Made by a program: the position numbers and the translations under genes. Below, in pieces: positions 9,032 through 17,973 of a DNA stretch of 64,000 bases; positions within the stretch are counted from its first letter, which is position 1; each line of letters begins with the position of its first letter. Source of the DNA: Methylotuvimicrobium sp018830325 (GTDB lineage: Bacteria > Pseudomonadota > Gammaproteobacteria > Methylococcales > Methylomonadaceae); contig NZ_CP173170.1 in NCBI RefSeq assembly GCF_044788715.1, forward strand, positions 2,232,001-2,296,000, read 5' to 3'. The notes under the pieces are model-generated. The model searched no databases. It worked only from the letters and a program-made list of their open reading frames with translations, and was not told the origin of the DNA.

Positions 9032-10214
9032 TGGCTTGATGTTTTTCCGTGAATTCGTGGATAGCGGCGGTTAGTGTTTTCACCAGTCTTTCGATTTGTT
9101 GCGCGTCGATAATCAACGGGGGTAATAACCTTATGGTTGTTTCATTAGTCACGTTGATCAACAATCCTTTTGACAAGGCGTTGTTGACGAGCTCGCCGCA
9201 AGGTACCGATAATTCGATGCCGATCATTAAACCTTTATGACGAATTTCTACGATCTTATTGTTGCCGACCAATAGCTCATCGAGCTTGGACGCGATCATT
9301 CGTCCTTTGATTTCGGCTTGTTCGATCAAATGGCCGTCATTTAATTCGTTCAATACGGCTAGAGCTGCGCTACAAGCTAAAGGATTGCCGCCAAAAGTTG
9401 AACCGTGAGTGCCCGGCGTCAAAATTTTATCGGCTTTTCCTCTCGCTAAGCAGGCACCGATTGGAACGCCATTAGCGAGCGCCTTGGCGAGTGTGCAAAC
9501 ATCGGGAAGTATGCCGTTATGCTGGTAAGCTAAAAACTTGCCGGTACGGCCAATGCCGGTCTGGATTTCATCCAGCATCATCAATAAATCGTGCCGGTCG
9601 CATAGTGTGCGGATTTTATTGAGATAATCCGGTGCGGGGATATTAACCCCGCCTTCGCCTTGAATCGGTTCTATAAGAATGGCAACTACATTGCTATGTT
9701 GTTGTAAGGCGTTTTCAATCGCGGTTATGTTGTTATATGGAACGCGAACGAACCCCTCGACCAGTGGCGCGAAACCTTGCTGGATCTTGGTGTTCCCGGT
9801 AGCGCTAAGCGTCGCCAAGGTTCTGCCGTGAAAGCTTTTTTCCATGACGATGATGGCGGGATTTTCTATGCCTTTTTGATGACCGTATCGGCGTGCTATT
9901 TTAATAGCCGCTTCATTGGCTTCGGCGCCCGAATTGCAGAAAAAGGCATTATCCATCCCGCTTAGAGCCGTTAACCGATCGGCGAGTTGTTCTTGTAAAT
10001 CGATGCGGTATAAATTGGATGTGTGAACCAACTTCGCGCTTTGCTCACAGATGGCTTTATGTATGGAAGGATGGGCATGGCCCAGGTTGCATACCGCAAT
10101 ACCGGAGAGAGCGTCCAGATAACAATTGCCTTGTTGATCCCAAAGCAAAGCGCCTTCTCCTCTATCCAAGGAAATGCTTAAACGTCCGTAAGTTGGCATA
10201 ACGTGGCCGGTCAT
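9021..10214 (-). CDS. argD: acetylornithine aminotransferase
   Basis: A 397-residue class III PLP aminotransferase that converts N-acetylglutamate semialdehyde to N-acetylornithine. Features seen: NSGAEANEAAIKIARRYG (PLP phosphate loop), the LDEIQTGIGRTGKF segment with the PLP-contacting Asp, TLAKALANGVPIGA (Schiff-base Lys), and GSTFGGNPLACSAAL. The ribosome site AGGTAAGG lies just before the ATG. A minus-strand terminator-like hairpin sits in its leader. It forms an operon with the overlapping argF. Confidence 0.94.
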   Translation of the reverse strand: MTGHVMPTYGRLSISLDRGEGALLWDQQGNCYLDALSGIAVCNLGHAHPSIHKAICEQSAKLVHTSNLYRIDLQEQLADRLTALSGMDNAFFCNSGAEANEAAIKIARRYGHQKGIENPAIIVMEKSFHGRTLATLSATGNTKIQQGFAPLVEGFVRVPYNNITAIENALQQHSNVVAILIEPIQGEGGVNIPAPDYLNKIRTLCDRHDLLMMLDEIQTGIGRTGKFLAYQHNGILPDVCTLAKALANGVPIGACLARGKADKILTPGTHGSTFGGNPLACSAALAVLNELNDGHLIEQAEIKGRMIASKLDELLVGNNKIVEIRHKGLMIGIELSVPCGELVNNALSKGLLINVTNETTIRLLPPLIIDAQQIERLVKTLTAAIHEFTEKHQANEP

Positions 10215-10237
10215 AGATTATACCTTACCTAAAATGC

Positions 10238-10260
10238 AAAAAGGCGGCTAAAAGCCGCCT
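10238..10260 (-). terminator. terminator-like hairpin in the argD leader
   Basis: On the minus strand AGGCGGC TTTTA GCCGCCT is a perfect 7-bp stem followed by a run of Ts, ending about 25 bases before the argD ATG. No minus-strand gene lies upstream, since grxD is divergent. It would therefore stop transcription inside the argD leader (attenuation) or end a short RNA. On the plus strand it has no T-tract. Confidence 0.6.
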
Positions 10261-10387
10261 GCAAGAAAACCGATGATTATATGTTTGATAACCGGGCTAA
10301 TCAATAGTATTGCTATAAAAAGAAGCTTTTTTAACAAAGCAAATCTTGATAGTATTACTTGGTTTTTATAATTAACGAGTAATTTCT

Positions 10388-10711
10388 ATGGATGTAATAA
10401 GCAGAATTAAAGATCAGATTGAAAATAATCCGGTAGTACTCTACATGAAAGGTACTCCCGATTTTCCTCAGTGCGGATTTTCCGGCCGCTCGGTGCAAGT
10501 ATTGCGCGCCTGCAAGGCCGATTTCACGTTTGTTAATATTTTCGAAGACCCTGAACTTAGGGAGGCGTTGAAGGAATATTCCAGTTGGCCGACTTATCCT
10601 CAGCTGTATATCAAAGGTCAATTAGTTGGCGGTTGCGATATCATTCTCGATTTATATAACACGGGTGAGTTAGTCAAGTTGTTGCAGGATGCTGAAGCTA
10701 TTAGCGCTTGA
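10388..10711 (+). CDS. grxD: monothiol glutaredoxin Grx4
   Basis: A 107-residue single-domain monothiol glutaredoxin with the CGFS active site at residues 29-32, the TYPQLYIKGQLVGG (cis-Pro, glutathione-binding) segment and the GGCDI motif. Family members bind [2Fe-2S] clusters with glutathione and with BolA partners, and take part in iron-sulfur trafficking. It is divergent from argD and followed by a hairpin terminator. Confidence 0.94.
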   Translation: MDVISRIKDQIENNPVVLYMKGTPDFPQCGFSGRSVQVLRACKADFTFVNIFEDPELREALKEYSSWPTYPQLYIKGQLVGGCDIILDLYNTGELVKLLQDAEAISA

Positions 10712-10719
10712 TTTTTTTG

Positions 10720-10746
10720 CTCGCCATGGATGGCGAGTGGCTTTTA
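10720..10746 (+). terminator. probable terminator of grxD
   Basis: CTCGCCA TGGA TGGCGAG is a perfect 7-bp stem with a 4-base loop, followed by TGGCTTTTA. It begins 8 bases after the grxD stop. The T-tract is modest. Confidence 0.6.
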
Positions 10747-10852
10747 TGTTCTTGCGATCCTGCAATCCTTGCCCAAATGTCGCTTTCGATGCCGTTTCAA
10801 CTACCAACGTAAGCATAGTCTTTTGTACCGGGTAACTTCTTGATCGCTTCCT

Positions 10853-11515
10853 CTAGCTTTCGGCTATGCCCGAGCCTGATTTTGTCTCGGCGTCAGACTC
10901 TAACGATTCCAGTTTTTTCCAGCGGTTGACGATTTTGCAAAACAGTGTAGCCGTTTGTTCGGCATCGTATAAAGCCGAATGCGCTTGGTCGCTATCCCAA
11001 TTTAATCCAGCTGCGGCGGCAATTTTTGCCAGTACCGTTTGCTGATAGACTAGACCGCCTAATGTTGCGGTATCGAAAGTGCTGAAAGGATGAAATGGAC
11101 TACGTTTGATTTGCGTTCTTTGGATTGCCGCATTTAAAAAACTAATATCGAAAGCGGGATTGTGGCCAACCAGTATCGCTCGGGTGCAGTCATTTCTTTT
11201 TACGGCCTTTTTGATGGGTTTGAATAGTTTATCCAGCGCATCTTTTTCTTGAATAGCCATGCGGAAAGGATGGTATGGATCTATTTTGTTGAATTTTAGA
11301 GCGGATTCGTCTAATTCGGAGTTTTGAAAAGGAATGATATGACATGCGTGACGCTCGGTGACTTCAAGGTTACCGTGTTTATTTAGTTCCACGATGACCG
11401 CTGCAATTTCCAGTAACGGATTTTTTTTGGGGTTGAAGCCTCCGGTTTCAATGTCGATAATTACTGGAAGGTAGCCTCGGAAGCGACTTCCCAGGGGAGT
11501 TATGGTTTTTTCCAT
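10853..11515 (-). CDS. rnt: ribonuclease T
   Basis: A 220-residue DEDDh exonuclease that trims tRNA and other small RNA 3' ends as a dimer. Exo I is IDIETGGFNP (D21, E23). Exo II is VGHNPAFDISFLN. Exo III is HSALYDAEQTA, with the general-base His and final Asp. Length and motif spacing match E. coli RNase T (215). It is divergent from mlaA. The C-terminal 20 residues are a polar tail of no clear role. Confidence 0.92.
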   Translation of the reverse strand: MEKTITPLGSRFRGYLPVIIDIETGGFNPKKNPLLEIAAVIVELNKHGNLEVTERHACHIIPFQNSELDESALKFNKIDPYHPFRMAIQEKDALDKLFKPIKKAVKRNDCTRAILVGHNPAFDISFLNAAIQRTQIKRSPFHPFSTFDTATLGGLVYQQTVLAKIAAAAGLNWDSDQAHSALYDAEQTATLFCKIVNRWKKLESLESDAETKSGSGIAES

Positions 11516-11653
11516 CGATACATAAAAATTGAGAAAAATTTGAAAAAAGGAGTAGCGGCAAGTTTATTGCCAATGCTCGAAAGGGCAGGGATATTGTGCT
11601 ATGTTACGCGAAAAACACCGAATAATAAAAATTTAGGTATTGCGAGGCCGTAT

Positions 11654-12445
11654 ATGAATCTAAAACCAATGGTAGCCCGTTTGGCGATGCCGTTATTACT
11701 GAGCACTGTGATCGGATGCGCGTCGGCGCCCGAAGCTAGGATCGATGAAAGCGATCCGTGGGAAGGTTTTAACCGGAATATGCAGGTCTTTAACGATAAT
11801 TTGGACGAGTATGCCATGAAACCTCTTGCCAAGGGGTATCAATGGATTACCCCTTCTTTTGTCGATCGGGGTATTACAAACTTCTTTAGTAATATCAATG
11901 ATATAGGTGTTACCATTAACGATTTGTTGCAATTTAAATTAGCCCAGACCGGATCGGATGGCGCTCGTTTTCTTGTGAATACGGTGGCGGGTATCGGAGG
12001 TTTGTTTGATGTTGCGACAGAAATCGATTTGCCGAAGCATAATGAGGATTTCGATCAAACTTTAGCGGTTTGGGGAGTGCCGTCAGGACCGTATTTGGTA
12101 TTGCCGCTTTTTGGCCCGAGTTCGTCCAGAGGTGTATTCGGCCTTGTCGGCGATGCCGCTATGAATCCAATTAGTTATATCGATGGCGGTATCGTTTCCG
12201 GAACTTATGGTGCTATTGGGGGCGGTCTATTTGTATTGAATGCGGTCGATACTCGCGCCGACAATTTGAGCACAACGAGAATTGCGACAGAAGCTGCTGT
12301 GGATCGATACGAATTCTTCAAAAATGCCTATATACAACAACGAGAATATTTGATTCTAGACGGTAATGTGCCCGAAAACGATTGGGATCTCGATGTTGAT
12401 TTTAACAATTTCAACGACGAATATATCGAACCGGATGCGATTTAA
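11654..12445 (+). CDS. mlaA: outer-membrane lipoprotein MlaA (VacJ)
   Basis: A 263-residue lipoprotein that removes misplaced phospholipid from the outer leaflet of the outer membrane and hands it to MlaC. The start at 11654 (MNLKPMVARLAM) gives a clean lipoprotein signal with lipobox VIGC, Cys22. An in-frame start at 11540 would put 38 unlike residues in front. The core NDPWE-type motif (ESDPWEGFNRNMQVFNDNLD), GSDGARFLVNT and the LPLFGPSSSRG loop are typical. An acidic Asn/Asp-rich tail ends the protein. The rest of the mla operon is not nearby. Confidence 0.9.
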   Translation: MNLKPMVARLAMPLLLSTVIGCASAPEARIDESDPWEGFNRNMQVFNDNLDEYAMKPLAKGYQWITPSFVDRGITNFFSNINDIGVTINDLLQFKLAQTGSDGARFLVNTVAGIGGLFDVATEIDLPKHNEDFDQTLAVWGVPSGPYLVLPLFGPSSSRGVFGLVGDAAMNPISYIDGGIVSGTYGAIGGGLFVLNAVDTRADNLSTTRIATEAAVDRYEFFKNAYIQQREYLILDGNVPENDWDLDVDFNNFNDEYIEPDAI

Positions 12446-12470
12446 CTGAAACGACTTGGAGAGAAGGGCT

Positions 12471-13049
12471 ATGGTTAAAATTCTTGCCTTTTCCGGCAGT
12501 GCTAGAAAAAATTCCTATAACCAGAAATTGGTTGAGATTGCTGCCGGTGGAGCTAGACGTTCGGGTGCGGAAGTTACTTTGATTAATTTAGCTGATTTTG
12601 AAATGCCCATTTTCAATGAGGATCTCGAAAAAAAAGAGGGAATGCCGCGAGCGGCACGGGATTTTAAGTCGCTTTTAATCGCACACGACGGTTTTTTAAT
12701 CGCATCGCCTGAATATAATAGTGCATTTAGTCCATTATTAAAAAATGCAATAGACTGGGCGTCGCGTCGGGAGGGCGATGAGTTGCCTCTGCTAGCATAT
12801 CGCGGAAAATTAGCGGCAATTATGTCCGCTTCGCCTGGTGCTTTGGGCGGTTTGAGGGGGTTGGTGTTTTTAAGGTTGCTATTGTCCAATATCGGTGTAA
12901 CCGTTCAAGCCGGTCAGCAAGCGATAGCCAATGCCGCAAAAGCATTCAACGATGACGGCTCGTTGGTCGATACCGCTCAACAAGATGCTGTCATCGAATT
13001 AGGCGTTAATTTAGCTCGGACACTGGCAAAATTAAAATCTACGGAATAG
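12471..13049 (+). CDS. NAD(P)H-dependent FMN reductase family protein
   Basis: A 192-residue flavodoxin-like reductase. The N-terminal ILAFSGSARKNSYN is the FMN phosphate loop, and SPEYNSAFSPLLKNAIDWAS is the family signature. Members reduce FMN, quinones or azo compounds, and the substrate here is not predictable. The start at 12471 has GGAGAGAAGGG directly upstream. An in-frame start at 12456 is less likely. It lies 25 bases after mlaA and may share its transcript. Confidence 0.87.
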   Translation: MVKILAFSGSARKNSYNQKLVEIAAGGARRSGAEVTLINLADFEMPIFNEDLEKKEGMPRAARDFKSLLIAHDGFLIASPEYNSAFSPLLKNAIDWASRREGDELPLLAYRGKLAAIMSASPGALGGLRGLVFLRLLLSNIGVTVQAGQQAIANAAKAFNDDGSLVDTAQQDAVIELGVNLARTLAKLKSTE

Positions 13050-13228
13050 CGAAAAGTGATTCTTAACCGCATATTCATAAATCGATTTTCATAAGGATAC
13101 GGTAAAAAATAACTTCCCTAAATGGATCTGGCGCTTTGCAAGCATCCTTCGCAAGTTTATCGTTCCCATGCTCTGCGCTCGCCGTTATTCACATCCCTTT
13201 GATACGCTATTGGCCATTATGCTCGATC

Positions 13229-16200
13229 CTAAGATTTATTTTGTGGGACCCCAGCTATCGTTACTTCGGAAATCGGCCGAACGTCTTTCATCTCAGTTTC
13301 TCGATTTAGTAAAGGAGATAATGTCGGCTCCAACGATTTGACAATTTGCACCGGTAGCGAACTGGTGAATCGGTAGTTTTCCGCATCGGGTCCTTTAACA
13401 TAAGCGGTAATGACACCAAAGAATCGATCCCCAAGGAAAAATGCAAAAGTTGCGGCACGGCTGATGAATTTCGATTCGATCAACCGTCCACGTTCCCCCC
13501 ACACTTGGCGCCGATGGTCGCCGGTGCCGGTTTTTCCGCCTATTGCGATCGGTTCGATATCGGAGTCTTTGTAAACGTTTCTTAAGCGTGTTGCCGTACC
13601 CCCTTCGACGACGCCAATCAAAGCATCACGGGTCACTTTTGCAATTTCGGGCGCAAAGACTCGCTGGCCATGAGCGGGTTGTCGACTCATGATGGTTTCA
13701 TAGGGCGTGTCTTTTGCGAAATGAAGTTTTTCAAAACGAACTAGCGGTTGTCTGATGCCGTTGTTTTGTAGAATACCCATCAGCTCTGCTAATGCCGCCG
13801 GACGGTCTCCCGACGCGCCGATTGCGCTAGCATAGGAAGGCGTCAAATAACTGAAAGGGTAGCCCGTTCTTTGCCAAGCACGATGGATTGAGGTAAATGC
13901 TTCGATTTCCAGCAGCGTCATAATGCGCCGTTGTTGAGCGCTGGCTCGGCGGCTCCTAAATAACCAGCGATAAACTTCCTGGCGTTGCACCGTGCTGGCT
14001 TCTAGCATTTCTTCTTTTGTTGCGTTAGGGTGTTGAGCTAAATACCTGACTAACCAAAGTTCGAGAGGATGGATTTTGGTGATGTAGCCTTGATCCTGTA
14101 AGTCGAAATTGGCCGGAGAGTATTTTTCGTGCAGTTTTTCGATTTTTTCATTGCCGCGCGTGGAGGCAGGTAGGTTTTTTTTCAGAAACTGTTCCAACGC
14201 ATCAATGCTAGCATCGGGATAAATCGATTGGTATAGCATAGAAAACCGGGATGCTTTGGCGTAAACGCGTTTTGTCAGCATAGCCAGTGCCTCTTCGGGC
14301 GACTTATCTTGATATTTTGCGTAGAATCGGCGCAAATATATACGTCCTTCACGGTCAGCAAAACGTTGGAGATATTCCTGGCGGCGAGGGTCGTCCGGAA
14401 TTTCCAGCCACCGTGCAACACCTCCAGGTTTGTAAAGGTGATGATATACGACTTCGCGCATGAGGCGAATGAAGACTAAATTGACCGAATCGCGCAAGGC
14501 ATCGCGAACCGATAGGATTTTTTCGTTGTCTATCCGGCTGAAATTACTAAAGCGATGAATGCCGCCCCCGGTATAGAAACTTTCTCCCGGGCTGGCCGAG
14601 AAACGCCTGTCGAGGGCCCGGTTCAATAAATCTTCCAATTGTATATTAGGGTTGGCGCGAAGTTGATGGATTACCCAGGCGGAAATATAGTCGCGTGAAT
14701 GCAGTTCGATTTTATTGAATTCGGAAACCGGGGTGTGTTTGTAAAGCTCGTAAACTTTGGTGACTAGTTCAAGGTAATGAACCATCGTTCTGAGTTTAGC
14801 GGTAGAACCTAGGTCGATCTTGATGCCTTCGTTGATATCCAGCGGTTGATCGTAATTATCGGTTTGTACGCGTAGCAAGTTGCCTTTTGGGCTTCGCTCG
14901 AACAACATCAAGCTGTAAATAATAGGCGAGGGATCGTTGGTTTCATTTAATAACCTGAATCCGATAGCGCCCGCGGCTCGGGCGCCTTCTATTTCGCTCA
15001 AACGCCTGAGGGATTGACCGACTGCTTGCTGAGTATCGAAATCGATAGTCGACTTTGCGGTCAAGTCAATTCGGTCTAATTCGTAGATCGAATGAACTCC
15101 CAGCGCTCTAGCTAATCGTGTCCGGAGTACGGCTTGGGTCTTTTTTTCGGTCATGAACTTGGCCGGCTCTGGGATTTCGCTGGTTTGGCGGGCAACGGAT
15201 GCTTGTAATGAAGCATCGCGTAATGATGTTGAAATGAGGCCTTGTTCGGCCATGACCCTTAAATAACTGTCGGTAAGATTTTGTAATGCTTTGAAGCCGG
15301 TCTTAGAACCGAGTAGATCTGAGGGTCTGCGTTGCGATAGAAGCAAGCTAAGCACTTGCCGGTAGGCTTTGCCTTGTTCGGGGCTGACTGCTTGTTCGGG
15401 GTCGAAGGCGCTTGAAGCGAGTAGGCGATTGGTTTCTTCAAAATCCGCTCCGTACCAGGCCGATAATCCATCGCCCAAACCATGAACCTCACCAAGTTTA
15501 GGCGTCGCAGCCAACGGCATTGAGTTTAGATATGAAAGCGCGATTTGTTTTCTCATTTCCCGGGTATCGGGTCCCAATAAGTAAGCGCGTATCGAAGCGC
15601 TGACCATTTGTTGCAGTTTGTCTTTGATTGAGTGAGTATAGCCGTCCGGTGAATGACGGTATTTTTCTAACTGAGTCGCCAGGGTGCTTCCGCCCGGTAC
15701 GTTGATGTTTGAGCCGAATTGCTTGGCAATGAATTGCATGCCGGCGAATCCTAGTCGACTCCATTCGATAGCCGGATTTACCGTAGGGAATTTGTCATTG
15801 AGTAATTCGCGGTTCTCAATAAATAACAAAGTGTTGAGAATAAGCGGAGGAATCGTATCAAAATGTGCATATCCGTAAGTCGGATGCCGGGTGTTGAATA
15901 ATTCGCGGTCTTTGTAATCGATGATGCGAAGCCCGGCTTGGATTTTTTCCTGATAGATGGGGTTGAGCCCGTAGTCGTTCAATTGCAAAATCGCATCGGA
16001 GGAGTGTGCCTGGGCCGATATCTTGAAACCGTTGTTTTCCAGACGGGATATCATGTCGGGTAACGATGTGTACCCGAGCCGTCGATCATAAGGGCCTTCA
16101 GAAGGAAAGCGAATCGACGAGCTGATGCCGGGTTCGAGTTTGAAACTCAACTGTTTGGTAATCTCCGAAAGATAGCGGGCTTGATAGCGGGAAGTTTCTA

Positions 16201-16303
16201 TTTCCTCCTTGACTAAGATGACAAAAGAAAAGCTTAACCACGCCGCGCCGGTCCAAAAACTCAATACCAATAACCGGCGAATTTTAAGTTTAACATTTCG
16301 CAT
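13229..16303 (-). CDS. bifunctional penicillin-binding protein (GT51 plus transpeptidase), divergent
   Basis: A 1024-residue membrane-anchored protein with a transmembrane helix at about residues 11-31. A GT51 glycosyltransferase-like region (about 140-260) carries LLFIENREL, with the catalytic Glu in place of the usual ED..F form, and GGSTLATQLEKY. The transpeptidase region holds STAK (about 501-504), SVN (about 607) and KTGTG (about 924). The roughly 315-residue gap between SVN and KTG is far longer than in PBP1a/1b/1c and is rich in helices. It probably builds or modifies peptidoglycan. The replaced Asp in motif 1 makes the polymerising activity uncertain. Confidence 0.8.
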   Translation of the reverse strand: MRNVKLKIRRLLVLSFWTGAAWLSFSFVILVKEEIETSRYQARYLSEITKQLSFKLEPGISSSIRFPSEGPYDRRLGYTSLPDMISRLENNGFKISAQAHSSDAILQLNDYGLNPIYQEKIQAGLRIIDYKDRELFNTRHPTYGYAHFDTIPPLILNTLLFIENRELLNDKFPTVNPAIEWSRLGFAGMQFIAKQFGSNINVPGGSTLATQLEKYRHSPDGYTHSIKDKLQQMVSASIRAYLLGPDTREMRKQIALSYLNSMPLAATPKLGEVHGLGDGLSAWYGADFEETNRLLASSAFDPEQAVSPEQGKAYRQVLSLLLSQRRPSDLLGSKTGFKALQNLTDSYLRVMAEQGLISTSLRDASLQASVARQTSEIPEPAKFMTEKKTQAVLRTRLARALGVHSIYELDRIDLTAKSTIDFDTQQAVGQSLRRLSEIEGARAAGAIGFRLLNETNDPSPIIYSLMLFERSPKGNLLRVQTDNYDQPLDINEGIKIDLGSTAKLRTMVHYLELVTKVYELYKHTPVSEFNKIELHSRDYISAWVIHQLRANPNIQLEDLLNRALDRRFSASPGESFYTGGGIHRFSNFSRIDNEKILSVRDALRDSVNLVFIRLMREVVYHHLYKPGGVARWLEIPDDPRRQEYLQRFADREGRIYLRRFYAKYQDKSPEEALAMLTKRVYAKASRFSMLYQSIYPDASIDALEQFLKKNLPASTRGNEKIEKLHEKYSPANFDLQDQGYITKIHPLELWLVRYLAQHPNATKEEMLEASTVQRQEVYRWLFRSRRASAQQRRIMTLLEIEAFTSIHRAWQRTGYPFSYLTPSYASAIGASGDRPAALAELMGILQNNGIRQPLVRFEKLHFAKDTPYETIMSRQPAHGQRVFAPEIAKVTRDALIGVVEGGTATRLRNVYKDSDIEPIAIGGKTGTGDHRRQVWGERGRLIESKFISRAATFAFFLGDRFFGVITAYVKGPDAENYRFTSSLPVQIVKSLEPTLSPLLNRETEMKDVRPISEVTIAGVPQNKS

Positions 16304-16812
16304 ATTCTGTGGTTACCTTCAGTCAGGTCTTGTTGAATTTGGGCCGTCCAAGTATGGGATAGGTCGATTCTTTAGGGGAAATATACCTTTCGCACGTCAA
16401 GTTTCGGCAGTGCATGAGGAGGCGCCGGGATGCTCGGTCCCTCGCATAACGCTAGCTGAGGGGGCAGCATGCTGCTGGGCCTTTGATGCCCCCTTGCGCA
16501 GAATTTTGATCTACGAGGGTATAATTGTCAAAAAATGATTTTAAACCCTTTATTCATCATTATATGAATTTTAAATTAATGCAAAGAGGCATTTTTTAAT
16601 CGAAAGTTCAGTCGCTTTGCCGGGGGCGCTAAAATAATCCCAATGCTCGATAGGTATTTTGATCGAAGAGTATAGTGACAGCTTTGCCGTAAGTGAAAAT
16701 TGTTAATGACCAAATAGCGATAATTTCGTAGAATTAACACAGTTTTGTCTTTTCTGTAACGGGATGGGTCTTGTGCGGCTCCTCCCGTTTTGCACATTTG
16801 AGGTAGCAGATT
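16304..16812. other. intergenic region between the PBP gene and carA
   Basis: 509 bases between divergent genes. A hairpin with 7-bp arms GGGGGCA / TGCCCCC spans 16460-16493. A 6-bp stem ACGGGA / TCCCGT followed by TTTG lies about 30-55 bases before carA and could be a leader structure. Promoters for both genes must lie here, but none is convincing by eye. No gene is seen. Confidence 0.5.
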
Positions 16813-17946
16813 TTGAGTAAACCCGCATTACTGGTATTGGAGGATGGATCGGTTTTTAATGGCGTATCCATCGGAGTAGACGGTTGTTCCGTTGGAGAAG
16901 TCGTTTTTAACACTTCATTGACTGGATATCAGGAAATATTGAGTGATCCATCTTACGCGCGTCAAATCGTAACATTGACATATCCGCATATCGGCAATGT
17001 AGGTACCAATGCCGAGGACGACGAGTCACCGAGTGTTTTTGCCAGCGGTTTGGTTATTCGAAATTTACCATTGCAGGCTAGTAATTGGCGGTGTGAAAAA
17101 ACTTTGCAGGAATATTTGATCGATCGGAATGTGGTCGCGATTGCCGAGATCGATACGCGTAAACTGACTCGCTTATTACGCGATAAAGGTGCTCAGCGCG
17201 GTGCTGTTATTGCCGGCGATAACCCTGATATCGAGATTGCCAAGAAAGCGATAGCCGATTTTCCCGGCCTTAAAGGCATGGATTTGGCCAAAATCGTGAC
17301 TGTCGAGAATTCTTATGAATGGACGGAGGACGTTTGGGATCTCGACAAAGGGCATCAAGCAGCCAATGATTTGACTAAGCATGTCGTCGCCTTTGATTTC
17401 GGAATTAAGCGCAATATCCTGAGGCTGCTTGCCAATCGCGGATGCCGAGTTACCGTCGTTCCAGCACAGACGTCTGCTGAGAAGGTCTTGGCAATGAATC
17501 CCGATGGCGTGTTTTTATCGAATGGCCCGGGTGATCCGGAGCCATGCGATTATGCAATCGAAGCGATAAAAACGATTCTCGATACCAAAGTTCCTGTTTT
17601 CGGTATTTGTTTAGGCCATCAATTATTGGCTTTAGCCAGCGGCGCAAAAACCGAAAAAATGAAATTCGGGCATCATGGCGCGAATCATCCTGTTCAAGAG
17701 CTTGCGACCGGACGGGTTATGATCAGTAGTCAAAATCACGGCTTTGCGGTCAACGAAGCGAGTTTGCCAACGCATTTAAAAGCGACTTTTCGTTCGCTTT
17801 TCGATGGCAGTCTGCAAGGCATAGAGCGAACCGATTGTCCGGCTTTCGGCTTTCAAGGGCATCCCGAGGCGAGTCCCGGTCCACAGGATGTCGAAAGTCT
17901 ATTCGACCGTTTCGTCGACCTGATGAATCAAGCCAAAACGCACTAA
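16813..17946 (+). CDS. carA: carbamoyl-phosphate synthase small subunit
   Basis: A 377-residue glutaminase subunit that feeds ammonia to CarB for carbamoyl phosphate, used for arginine and pyrimidines. The N-terminal CPSase domain (LVLEDGSVFNGVSIG) is followed by a class I amidotransferase with GICLGHQ (nucleophile Cys about 265) and the His/Glu pair in GHPEASPGP. The start is TTG: it is preceded by GAGGTAG at a good distance and no in-frame ATG fits. carB follows 27 bases later. Confidence 0.96.
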   Translation: MSKPALLVLEDGSVFNGVSIGVDGCSVGEVVFNTSLTGYQEILSDPSYARQIVTLTYPHIGNVGTNAEDDESPSVFASGLVIRNLPLQASNWRCEKTLQEYLIDRNVVAIAEIDTRKLTRLLRDKGAQRGAVIAGDNPDIEIAKKAIADFPGLKGMDLAKIVTVENSYEWTEDVWDLDKGHQAANDLTKHVVAFDFGIKRNILRLLANRGCRVTVVPAQTSAEKVLAMNPDGVFLSNGPGDPEPCDYAIEAIKTILDTKVPVFGICLGHQLLALASGAKTEKMKFGHHGANHPVQELATGRVMISSQNHGFAVNEASLPTHLKATFRSLFDGSLQGIERTDCPAFGFQGHPEASPGPQDVESLFDRFVDLMNQAKTH

Positions 17947-17973
17947 ACCGCCACAGACATATATAGTTTAAAA

